NCBI GenBank assembly: GCA_964451935.1
Contig: CAYVKE010000177.1
Coordinates: 1-5,011, forward strand
Direction: 5' to 3'
DNA from: CALFXN01 sp964451935
GTDB taxonomy: Bacteria > Synergistota > Synergistia > Synergistales > Aminobacteriaceae
Length of the DNA: 5,011 bases
Shown: piece by piece, positions 1 to 5,011 of the stretch
Position numbering within the stretch: the stretch's first letter is position 1
Layout: every line of letters begins with the position of its first letter
Made by a program: the position numbers and the translations under genes
Notes under the pieces: generated by a model
Database searches by the model: none
The model's input: the letters and a program-made list of their open reading frames with translations, nothing else
What the model was told of the DNA's origin: nothing

Positions 1-932
1 CGTCCGATGCGGACTCCGTCGCGCCCGCACGCGCACCGGTCGTGCGTCATGCTCGTGAGGTCGCGCGTGCGGTAGCGGACGAGCGGCAACGCCTCCTTGG
101 CGATCGGCGTGATCACCAGTTCGCCGGTCTCGCCGTCGGACAGCGGCTCGAACGTATCGGGATCGACGATCTCCGCGAAGAAGCGCTTCCCGTCGATGTG
201 CATTCCGTCCCGATGCGGGCACTCCATCGCAACCCCGGGCCCCATGATTTCCGAAAGGCCGTAGATGTTCAGCGCGATCACGTCGAGCCTCCCTTCGAGG
301 GAACGGCGCAACTCCTCGCTCCACGCCTCTCCGCCGAGGATCGCCATCCGGAGCCGAAGACGCGACCGGACGCCGCTCTCTTCGATGCGCTCCGCAAGGT
401 GCAGCGCGTACGACGGAGTGCAGGCCAAAACGGTCGTTCCGAGCGCCTCCATGAGCATGAGCTGCCGTTCCGTGAAGCCGCCGCCCGCCGGGATCACGGT
501 CGCCCCGATGCGCTCGCCGCCGTAGTGAAACCCGAGCCCTCCCGTGAACAGCCCATACCCGAACGCGACCTGCAACACGTCGTCTCCGGTCATTCCGGCC
601 ATCCGGAGACAGCCGGCCATCGCGTCGGTCCAGCCGTCGAGATCCGCCCTCGAATACGGAACGAACGTCGGCGTTCCGCTCGTGCCGGAAGACGCGTGCA
701 TCCGGACGACGTCCTTCCTGGAACAGGACATGCTTTCGAACGGCGCACGATCGCGGAGGTCCTGTTTCGTCATGAACGGGACCTTCCGGAAATCTTCGAG
801 GCTCCTGATATCATCGGGCGTCATCCCGAGCGCCCGCATACGGTCCCGAAAGAGGGCGTTCACCCCAAACACCCGCTTCACCGTATCCCGCAACCGACCG
901 ACCGTCTCCACCCCACACGCCATCCCGCTCAC
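1..932 (-). CDS. paaK: Phenylacetate-CoA ligase (AMP-forming), 5' part; runs off the left edge
   Basis: Cytoplasmic ANL-superfamily enzyme that activates phenylacetate (or a related aryl acetate) with ATP and CoA to the CoA thioester. The first 310 codons are visible and roughly the last 120 residues of a ~430-residue family member lie outside. Motifs from the GTG at 932: TKQDLRD at 55-61, ATP-binding loop HASSGTSGTPT at 79-89, YGLFTGGLGFHYG at 126-138, TPSYAL at 172-177, YGLSEIMGPGVAMEC at 224-238 and YRTRDLT at 287-293. These are near-identical to PaaK signatures, so the family call is firm; the exact aryl substrate is not fixed. The P-loop has Thr where many PaaK have Lys (SGTTGKPT). The N-terminus is about 14 residues shorter than in E. 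coli PaaK. The start is GTG 932 (AGGAG 6 nt upstream) or ATG 923 (second AGGAG 10 nt upstream). The frame stays open far upstream, but that stretch is the attenuator leader. Expression is probably set by the terminator directly upstream. Confidence 0.95.
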   Translation of the reverse strand, partial: MSGMACGVETVGRLRDTVKRVFGVNALFRDRMRALGMTPDDIRSLEDFRKVPFMTKQDLRDRAPFESMSCSRKDVVRMHASSGTSGTPTFVPYSRADLDGWTDAMAGCLRMAGMTGDDVLQVAFGYGLFTGGLGFHYGGERIGATVIPAGGGFTERQLMLMEALGTTVLACTPSYALHLAERIEESGVRSRLRLRMAILGGEAWSEELRRSLEGRLDVIALNIYGLSEIMGPGVAMECPHRDGMHIDGKRFFAEIVDPDTFEPLSDGETGELVITPIAKEALPLVRYRTRDLTSMTHDRCACGRDGVRIG

Positions 933-933
933 G

Positions 934-943
934 CTCCTCTCCT
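934..943 (-). promoter_or_regulatory. Double Shine-Dalgarno of paaK
   Basis: Two overlapping AGGAG units (AGGAGAGGAG) lie just before the paaK start. The first is 6 nt from GTG 932; the second is 10 nt from ATG 923. Both starts are therefore serviceable. The site begins only 12 nt after the U-tract of the terminator at 956-990, so only read-through transcripts contain it. Confidence 0.75.
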
Positions 944-955
944 GTTTCCGCGCAT

Positions 956-990
956 AAAAAAAGGCCGGGTTCCCACGTGGGAACCCGGCC
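956..990 (-). terminator. Rho-independent terminator (attenuator) before paaK
   Basis: Positions 963-990 are a perfect 28-nt palindrome. The RNA forms a 12-bp GC-rich stem (GGCCGGGUUCCC/GGGAACCCGGCC) with an ACGU loop, followed by seven U (962-956). The U-tract exists only for minus-strand transcription. No gene ends immediately upstream and the paaK start is 23 nt downstream, so this is a leader terminator. Its 5' arm (986-976) can alternatively pair with 1043-1034. Confidence 0.93.
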
Positions 991-1012
991 TGAGAGATCG
1001 GACCAACGACGC

Positions 1013-1117
1013 CTAAGCGTCGGCCCACCCCAGGGGTCCCACGCACGAGCGCCAAAATGTAAAGGAGAATACGGTTGTCTGCCCTGCCTTTTCGGAACCC
1101 CACGTACGCGCGATCAT
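1013..1117 (-). CDS. Aromatic-rich leader peptide, 34 residues
   Basis: ATG 1117 to TAG 1013, preceded by AGGAG (1130-1126) with 8-nt spacing. It begins about 30 nt into the predicted transcript. The peptide has Trp6, then FSFTFW at residues 17-22 (codons TTC TCC TTT ACA TTT TGG, 1069-1052) and Trp31. The AT-rich control-codon run stands out in an otherwise GC-rich context, and two of the three Phe codons are TTT, which looks uncommon in neighbouring genes. The stop codon sits in the loop of a GACGC-UUAG-GCGUC hairpin, 22 nt before the terminator. It probably has no function as a protein; its translation would act as the sensor, as in PheL or TrpL. An alternative is a chance ORF, but its SD, its position and its relation to the stems argue against that. 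Confidence 0.7.
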   Translation of the reverse strand: MIARTWGSEKAGQTTVFSFTFWRSCVGPLGWADA

Positions 1118-1152
1118 GTCGCACGCTCCTCTCCTTGCCCGGATTGCGGACG

Positions 1153-1181
1153 TTTATACCACCGCCATCCCGCAATGTCAA
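1153..1181 (-). promoter_or_regulatory. Sigma-70 promoter of the paaK leader
   Basis: A perfect -35 TTGACA (1181-1176), 17-bp spacer and -10 TATAAA (1158-1153, 5/6 to consensus) predict a start near 1147-1145. The promoter lies 66 bp after the mntP stop, so paaK has its own strong promoter, which fits control downstream by attenuation. Confidence 0.88.
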
Positions 1182-1247
1182 CAGTCCCGATTCGCCCGTC
1201 CCGGGGAACAAACGAAGCGATTCCCCGCGATAGATCCCGCTCCTCCG

Positions 1248-1853
1248 TCACGCAAACAGATGGACGCGCAGGATGTTCAGCCCGATGCCGCACAAAACCA
1301 CGCCGCCGAGACATTCCACGGCGGAACCGGCCCGAGCCCCGACCGCTCCGGAGACGCACGAGGTCATCCGGACGCCGAACGCGACGCCTGCCGCGCAGAG
1401 AAGCGCCGTGACGATCCCCGCCTCGACGGCGAGCGTCATCACCGGGGCGCCGAGCGCAGCGAAGCTGATCCCGACGGCCATCGCGTCGATGGATGTGGCC
1501 AGCGCGAGCGTGAGCAGCGCGAGCCCCGTCGTCGGATCCTTCACGGAACAGGTCTCCGCGTCGTGCGACCTCGACTCGCGGATCATGTTCAGGCCGACGA
1601 GCGCCAGCAACGCGAACGCCGCCCAGTGGTCGTAGTCCGCGATGAGCGCCAGAAAGCGCTTCCCGAGAAAAGCTCCCGCGAGCGGCATGAAAAACTGGAA
1701 CGCGCCGCACGCCGCCGCCATCCGCAACGCCGGACCGGCGCAGGACGACAATCGCGCGCCGGTCACCGGAAGACAGGCGCCGATTCCAAGGGACGCGGCG
1801 AACGCGTCCATTGCCAAAGACCCGGCGGACAGAAAAATCTCGAACTCCTGCAT
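1248..1853 (-). CDS. mntP: Manganese efflux pump MntP
   Basis: A 201-residue polytopic inner-membrane protein of the MntP (DUF204) family that exports Mn2+ and protects against manganese overload; E. coli MntP has 188 residues. Two related halves are visible. The first has MDAFAASLGIG at 15-25 with the membrane Asp16; the second has ATSIDAMAVGISFA at 119-132 with Asp123. ALRMAAACGAFQFFMPLAG (43-61), DHWAAF (75-80) and the end LGGVVLCGIGLNILRVHLF match the family, and about six hydrophobic segments are expected. The start is ATG 1853, with GGGAG 5 nt upstream. The in-frame ATG at 1868 abuts the terminator U-tract and has no ribosome site. The gene sits downstream of a yybP-ykoY Mn2+ riboswitch, which independently supports the function. 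Confidence 0.95.
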   Translation of the reverse strand: MQEFEIFLSAGSLAMDAFAASLGIGACLPVTGARLSSCAGPALRMAAACGAFQFFMPLAGAFLGKRFLALIADYDHWAAFALLALVGLNMIRESRSHDAETCSVKDPTTGLALLTLALATSIDAMAVGISFAALGAPVMTLAVEAGIVTALLCAAGVAFGVRMTSCVSGAVGARAGSAVECLGGVVLCGIGLNILRVHLFA

Positions 1854-1868
1854 GTGCTCTCCCCCCAT

Positions 1869-1912
1869 AAAAAAAGCGAGACTCCGGCCCGCACGGGCCG
1901 AAGGTCTCGCTT
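1869..1912 (-). terminator. Riboswitch-controlled terminator before mntP
   Basis: The outer stem GCGAGAC (1910-1904) pairs with GUCUCGC (1882-1876), and the inner stem GGCCCG (1899-1894) with CGGGCC (1891-1886). A seven-U tract follows (1875-1869). The 5' arm overlaps the 3' strand of the aptamer, so aptamer and terminator exclude each other. The mntP ribosome site begins within a few bases of the U-tract. Confidence 0.9.
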
Positions 1913-1985
1913 ATCGGTCGAACGCCGACGATCGAGCCAGGCTTTCGCCGGTCTGTTGACTCGATCCGGAAAGCTACTCCCCTTC
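1900..1985 (-). promoter_or_regulatory. yybP-ykoY manganese riboswitch aptamer
   Basis: The RNA shows the hallmarks of this Mn2+-binding class. GGGGAGUAGC follows the 5' strand of P1 (GAAGG, 1985-1981). An inner helix forms from GAUCGAG and CUCGAUC, with GUCAACA and a GGC-GAAA-GCC hairpin. The distal conserved GCGAGACC (compare GCAAGACC) is followed by CCUUC (1904-1900), which closes P1. P1 may extend outward through CACG and CGUG. Because GCGAGACCUUC also forms the terminator 5' arm, metal binding should prevent termination and turn mntP on, as established for yybP-ykoY switches upstream of Mn exporters. The identification rests on remembered consensus, not a covariance-model search. Confidence 0.9.
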
Positions 1986-1993
1986 ACGTGTAT

Positions 1994-2023
1994 ATTGTAC
2001 ACTTCAAAGCGACGCGGAAGCAA
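1994..2023 (-). promoter_or_regulatory. Probable promoter of the mntP riboswitch
   Basis: The -10 TACAAT (1999-1994) is 5/6 to consensus. The best -35 is the weak TTGCTT (2023-2018) at 18-bp spacing. The predicted start, about 1987-1984, falls exactly at the 5' edge of aptamer helix P1. An inverted repeat, GTGTA-N5-TACAC (1988-2002), covers the -10. Confidence 0.6.
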
Positions 2024-2062
2024 GAATCCGAGCCTCCGGACGTCCGGTTCGCATCGTCCTGT

Positions 2063-2091
2063 TTGCCCTTTCCCTGGTCTCAGCGTAAGAT
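2063..2091 (+). promoter_or_regulatory. Probable promoter of the GGDEF-EAL gene
   Basis: TTGCCC (2063-2068), a 17-bp spacer and TAAGAT (2086-2091) each match 4/6 of the sigma-70 hexamers. The predicted start near 2098 gives a leader of about 30 nt before the ATG at 2129. It is divergent from the mntP promoter. Confidence 0.45.
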
Positions 2092-2128
2092 ATTTCTGAA
2101 ATCCCCCGAGAAAGTGAGGAATTTCCGC

Positions 2129-4783
2129 ATGTCGTTGCGAACGCGAATCCTGAGCATTACGGGAGGAATCGGCGTCGTCTGTCTCGTTCTGTTGCTGCTG
2201 TTCTCGTCGTTGCTGCTCATGCGTTCGTACGCGACGATGGACGAGCGCGAGGCGCGCGAAAATATGCGGCTTTTCCTGAACGTCATCCGGTCGCAGCAGC
2301 GGGACGTTCAGACGATCTGCGGCGACTGGGCGCCCTGGGACGACACCTACGGCTTCGCCGAAGATCTCGGGGCCGAATTCATCTCCGAAAACCTCTCGCT
2401 CGCAACGCTTCAGAACATACGGGCGGATCTGTTCGTCATCATTACGCCGCAAAGGGATATCCGATACTCGATCATGATGGAATCCACCCGCAACCGGCTT
2501 CGCCCGCTGACGTCCCGGGAAGAGCGGGATCTTCGCGAGTACGTTTCCTTCATCAGCGCGCGCGACGCGGAATTCCGCTCTTCGGGCGTTCTCACGATCG
2601 GCGGCGACGCGTTCTTTTTCGCGTCCCAGGCGATCCTGCAAAGCAACATGACGGGGCCGCTCCGCGGAACGCTCGTTCTCGGCCGGCGCGTCAGCGCGGA
2701 ACGCAATGCGATGGCGGCGATCACCGGCCTCCAGGCGGACACCCTCCCCCCGGGAAAAGACCATCCCAAATTCGGCGATACGAACCTTGTCCGAAGACAG
2801 AGCGGCGTCATCGACGCGACGCATACGCTTTCCGATCCTCTGGGGCGTCCGGCGCTGCTTTTGTCCGTCCACGTTCCGACGCTCTTCTCTTCCGAAGGGG
2901 AATGGACGATCCTGATTCTCGCCGGAGGCATGATCCTGACGGTCCTTCTGGCGGCCTTGTCCTGCGTCCTTCTGCTCCTGCGCTTCGTGTCGTCCCCCGT
3001 CCGGCGGCTCCGGAACCTCTTCGAGAGCCTGGAACTCGACGCGCGCCTCGACGCGCGCGTGCACGCGGCGGAGGGGGAGGAACTCGATGCGCTCTCCCGG
3101 TCCGTCAACGCGTTGCTGGACGCCGTGGAGGCCATCTTCCGGAACGGCGCGGATCCGATGTTTCTCGTCGACGCGAAGGGGCATATCATCGAGGTGAACA
3201 TCGCGGCCGAACGGACGCTCGGACGCGACCGAATGGTTCTGCGCGGCGCGGCGCTTTCTTCCTTTCTGTCGAAGAGCACGGCCCGGAACATGAAGAATAT
3301 CGCGGAAAACGCGACGATCAGCGGATCCGTGATCCGGTCGAGCGGCGCGGAAATCCCGGCGGAGATTCGCGTCGTCCCCTTCGAAGCGGGGACGCGCCCG
3401 ATATCGATGATCACCGTCCGGGATCTCACGGAGCAGCTCCGAATGGAGCAACAGCTTGCCCGGATGACCTACACCGACGCATTGACAGGGCTGCCGAACC
3501 GCTCGCTCTTCATCGAAGAGCTGGAGGCGTCGCTCGCGGTTCCCGACTCCGCGCGCACAAGCCTCGCCGTCCTCGTCCTGGATATCGACCATTTCAAGTC
3601 CCTGAACGAAATAGTCGGCCCGACGGCCGCGGATTCCGCGCTCCGGCAGATGAGCGCCCGGCTCCGATCGGTTCTCGCGCCGTCCGACGTTCTCGCGCGC
3701 TGGGGCGGAGACGAATTCGCCATACTGGCGCGCTCCCTCTCCGGCCGTACGGACATGGAGGTTTTCCTGCAGAGGATCAAAGCCGTCGTCGAAACCCCGT
3801 CCGCGCTCGGCGACTACACGACGGTCCCGAGCGCCTCGATTGGCGTCGTATGGGATCTGTCAGGCTACCGCGACGTCGGGAGCGTCCTCGGGGACGTCGA
3901 TTTCGCGCTCTCGCGCGCCCAGGCGGAGGGAACGGGACACACGGTCGTCTTCGACCCGGTGCAATTCGGAAAGCGCGTCAATCCGCTGACGTTCGAGGAC
4001 GAGATTCTTCACGCCATCGAAGCGCAGCATCTCATTGCGCACTACCAGCCCATCGTCGACCTCGAGACGATGAAGATCGCCGGATTCGAGGCCCTCGTGC
4101 GATGGAAACATCCGGAACGCGGCTTCATCCTTCCGGCCGAGTTCATCCCCGTCGCCGAAGAGACCGGACTCATCGACCGGATCGACCGGATCATGCTTAT
4201 TGACGCGTGCATGCAGCTGACGCGATGGAGGGCCCTTCCCGGAGGCGCCGACATCTTCGTGTCCGTCAACATCGCCGCGTCGGAATTTCTCCGTGAGGAC
4301 TTCGCGGAAAAGACGATCGGCGCCGTCACGGCCCTCGGCGCGCCGCCCGAAGGAATCGTCCTGGAAATAACGGAGAACACGCTCCTTCACGATATGGACG
4401 CGGCGGCGGCCGTCATGGAACGTCTGAAGACTGCCGGACTTCGTGTGGCGCTCGACGATTTCGGCGCGGGCTACTCGTCCCTCCGGTATCTGAACCGCCT
4501 GCCGGTCGGGCTCGTGAAGATCGACCGCACGTTCATCCGCGCGCTGCCCGACTCGACGAGCGATACGGGCGTCATCCGCGCCGTCATCGCCATTTCCCGC
4601 GACCTGAACATGGACTCGCTTGCGGAAGGGATCGAAACGACGCAACAGCTCTCGTGGCTCCGGGAGAGCGGATGCCGCTACGGTCAGGGATTCCTCTTCT
4701 CGCACGCCGTGGAGCCGTCGGCCGCGGCGGCCTTCGTCGGCCGCACACTGACGCAGCGCGCTCAGGCGGGAGCTTCGGAGTAA
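2129..4783 (+). CDS. Membrane CHASE4-like/HAMP-like/PAS/GGDEF/EAL cyclic-di-GMP protein
   Basis: An 884-residue inner-membrane sensor that probably hydrolyses c-di-GMP. It has a membrane segment at ~8-31, then an extracytoplasmic domain with DWAPWDDTY at 66-74 (typical of CHASE4), a second membrane segment at ~259-286, a HAMP-like linker at ~287-335, PAS at ~336-435, GGDEF at ~443-610 and EAL at ~620-872. The GGDEF motif is intact (526-530), with Asp485 and Lys490 of DIDHFK. However, the inhibitory RxxD site reads APSD (517-520), and the usual AKxxGRN reads AQAEGTG (597-603). EAL residues all appear present: EAL 654-656, Asn714, Glu746, DD 776-777, Lys797, Glu833, Glu836 and Gln853. A working phosphodiesterase with a weak or GTP-sensing GGDEF domain is the likeliest reading (inference). 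The start is ATG 2129, with GAGGA 8 nt upstream. The frame is open back to GTG 1988, but those codons overlap promoters and look non-coding. Confidence 0.93.
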   Translation: MSLRTRILSITGGIGVVCLVLLLLFSSLLLMRSYATMDEREARENMRLFLNVIRSQQRDVQTICGDWAPWDDTYGFAEDLGAEFISENLSLATLQNIRADLFVIITPQRDIRYSIMMESTRNRLRPLTSREERDLREYVSFISARDAEFRSSGVLTIGGDAFFFASQAILQSNMTGPLRGTLVLGRRVSAERNAMAAITGLQADTLPPGKDHPKFGDTNLVRRQSGVIDATHTLSDPLGRPALLLSVHVPTLFSSEGEWTILILAGGMILTVLLAALSCVLLLLRFVSSPVRRLRNLFESLELDARLDARVHAAEGEELDALSRSVNALLDAVEAIFRNGADPMFLVDAKGHIIEVNIAAERTLGRDRMVLRGAALSSFLSKSTARNMKNIAENATISGSVIRSSGAEIPAEIRVVPFEAGTRPISMITVRDLTEQLRMEQQLARMTYTDALTGLPNRSLFIEELEASLAVPDSARTSLAVLVLDIDHFKSLNEIVGPTAADSALRQMSARLRSVLAPSDVLARWGGDEFAILARSLSGRTDMEVFLQRIKAVVETPSALGDYTTVPSASIGVVWDLSGYRDVGSVLGDVDFALSRAQAEGTGHTVVFDPVQFGKRVNPLTFEDEILHAIEAQHLIAHYQPIVDLETMKIAGFEALVRWKHPERGFILPAEFIPVAEETGLIDRIDRIMLIDACMQLTRWRALPGGADIFVSVNIAASEFLREDFAEKTIGAVTALGAPPEGIVLEITENTLLHDMDAAAAVMERLKTAGLRVALDDFGAGYSSLRYLNRLPVGLVKIDRTFIRALPDSTSDTGVIRAVIAISRDLNMDSLAEGIETTQQLSWLRESGCRYGQGFLFSHAVEPSAAAAFVGRTLTQRAQAGASE

Positions 4784-5011
4784 TACACGACCGCGCTTCC
4801 CGTTTCGTCCCAGAGCAGCAGGGCCGCCAGGGGTTCGCGTATCCGGACGCTCGTGCGGACGGGCGTCAGCGTTCCCTTCGGCGCATCCAGGAGGAAGAGC
4901 GTGTAGCGGCTGCGGTCCAGCGTCCGGAACTCCTCCCGGCGCGCGGACAGCTCGCCGATCGGCCGTTCCTCCACGGCGGCGGCCGTAAGGAGCGCCGTCC
5001 ACTGTTCGCGG
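4762..5011 (-). CDS. Hypothetical protein, C-terminal 82 residues; runs off the right edge
   Basis: A minus-strand frame open from the window edge to TGA at 4764-4762. The visible part starts in-frame as REQWTALL and ends with VVYYSEAPA. It is a mixed alpha/beta-looking soluble sequence with RYTLFLLDAPKG and LAALLLWDETG stretches; no family is recognised. A GTG at 4974 could start a 70-residue protein, but no Shine-Dalgarno precedes it and the frame continues beyond the window, so a longer gene is more likely. It converges on the GGDEF-EAL gene and their ends overlap by 22 bp. No terminator hairpin is seen between them. Confidence 0.6.
   Translation of the reverse strand, partial: REQWTALLTAAAVEERPIGELSARREEFRTLDRSRYTLFLLDAPKGTLTPVRTSVRIREPLAALLLWDETGSAVVYYSEAPA

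Larger units (their letters stand above)
956..1147 (-). promoter_or_regulatory. Candidate ribosome-mediated transcription attenuator of paaK
   Basis: This is a leader RNA of about 190 nt from the predicted start site near 1147 to the end of the U-tract. Segment 1, GGGGUUCC (1101-1094), pairs with segment 2, GGGACCCC (1040-1033), over 8 bp including one G-U. Segment 2, extended to CGUGGGACCC (1043-1034), can instead pair with segment 3, GGGUUCCCACG (986-976), as 10 bp with one bulged U. Segment 3 otherwise forms the terminator with segment 4. These three exclusive pairings follow the trp/phe logic. A small ORF spans segments 1 and 2, and its Phe/Trp codons (1069-1052) lie 9 nt before segment 2. 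Inference: a ribosome stalled at those codons would leave segment 2 free to form the antiterminator, switching paaK on; completed translation would favour termination. No covariation has been tested. Confidence 0.72.

Noticed and set aside
42..1016. Plus-strand open frame of 324 codons opposite paaK
   Set aside because: Antisense shadow: the minus strand encodes unmistakable PaaK motifs and the plus frame resembles no protein.
991..1040. T-box-like string GGGGUGGGCCGACGC in the paaK leader
   Set aside because: It resembles the T-box core (AGGGUGGNACCGCG) only in GGGUGG. The leader is too short, lacks a recognisable specifier stem, and the element is not part of the terminator/antiterminator pairing.
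956..1147. Glycine riboswitch or 6S RNA in the paaK leader
   Set aside because: CUCUCAGG and GGAGAG recall the glycine aptamer, but the GCCGAAGGAGCAA-type core and AAAGGAC are absent. The ~190-nt length fits 6S RNA, but no long rod with a central bubble is formed, and the ribosome site and paaK start follow directly.
1202..1227. CGGGGAA/TTCCCCG inverted repeat after mntP as a terminator
   Set aside because: 7-bp arms with a 12-nt loop and no U-tract on either strand. mntP transcripts may read into the paaK leader, but this site cannot be called a terminator.
1988..2128. 47-codon N-terminal extension of the GGDEF-EAL protein from GTG 1988
   Set aside because: No ribosome site precedes it, it overlaps the mntP and its own predicted promoters, and the ATG at 2129 has a good Shine-Dalgarno and begins a normal membrane anchor.
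1763..3592. Long minus-strand open frame opposite the GGDEF-EAL gene, and a similar one at 3860-5002
   Set aside because: Low-complexity Arg/Asp/Glu-rich translations typical of antisense frames in GC-rich coding DNA; the plus-strand gene has clear conserved domains.

Overview
This window comes from a GC-rich bacterium. Codons end mostly in G or C, the start sites carry strong AGGAG/GGGAG Shine-Dalgarno sequences, and the promoters are sigma-70-like. The mix of a phenylacetate-CoA ligase, a manganese exporter under a yybP-ykoY riboswitch and a membrane GGDEF-EAL protein does not fix the taxon. An amino-acid-using anaerobe (for example Synergistota or a deltaproteobacterial-type lineage) would fit, but that is a low-confidence inference.

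Layout. Positions 1-932 (minus) hold the first 310 codons of a phenylacetate-CoA ligase (paaK), which runs off the left edge. Positions 956-1181 (minus) hold its control region: a near-perfect promoter, a 34-residue leader peptide carrying a Phe-Ser-Phe-Thr-Phe-Trp run, and a perfect palindromic terminator with seven U, which ends 23 nt before the paaK start. Positions 1248-1853 (minus) encode the Mn2+ exporter MntP. Positions 1869-1987 (minus) are its Mn2+-sensing yybP-ykoY riboswitch with an overlapping terminator. Positions 2129-4783 (plus) encode an 884-residue inner-membrane CHASE4-like/HAMP-like/PAS/GGDEF/EAL protein of cyclic-di-GMP turnover, with a plausible promoter at 2063-2091. Positions 4762-5011 (minus) hold the 3' end of an unrecognised gene that overlaps the GGDEF-EAL gene tail to tail by 22 bp.

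The most interesting part is the paaK leader. The transcript can form three mutually exclusive pairings (1:2, 2:3 and a 3:4 terminator), arranged around a short ORF rich in aromatic codons. This is the architecture of ribosome-mediated attenuation known from trp and phe biosynthetic operons, here placed in front of an aryl-acid:CoA ligase. If real, it suggests that paaK is switched on when charged Phe/Trp tRNA is scarce. That would fit a role in making aromatic amino acids from aryl acetates (activation, then reductive carboxylation by an indolepyruvate:ferredoxin oxidoreductase) better than ordinary phenylacetate degradation. Two consecutive genes, mntP and paaK, are thus each gated by a premature terminator, one sensing Mn2+ and the other probably sensing translation of aromatic codons.
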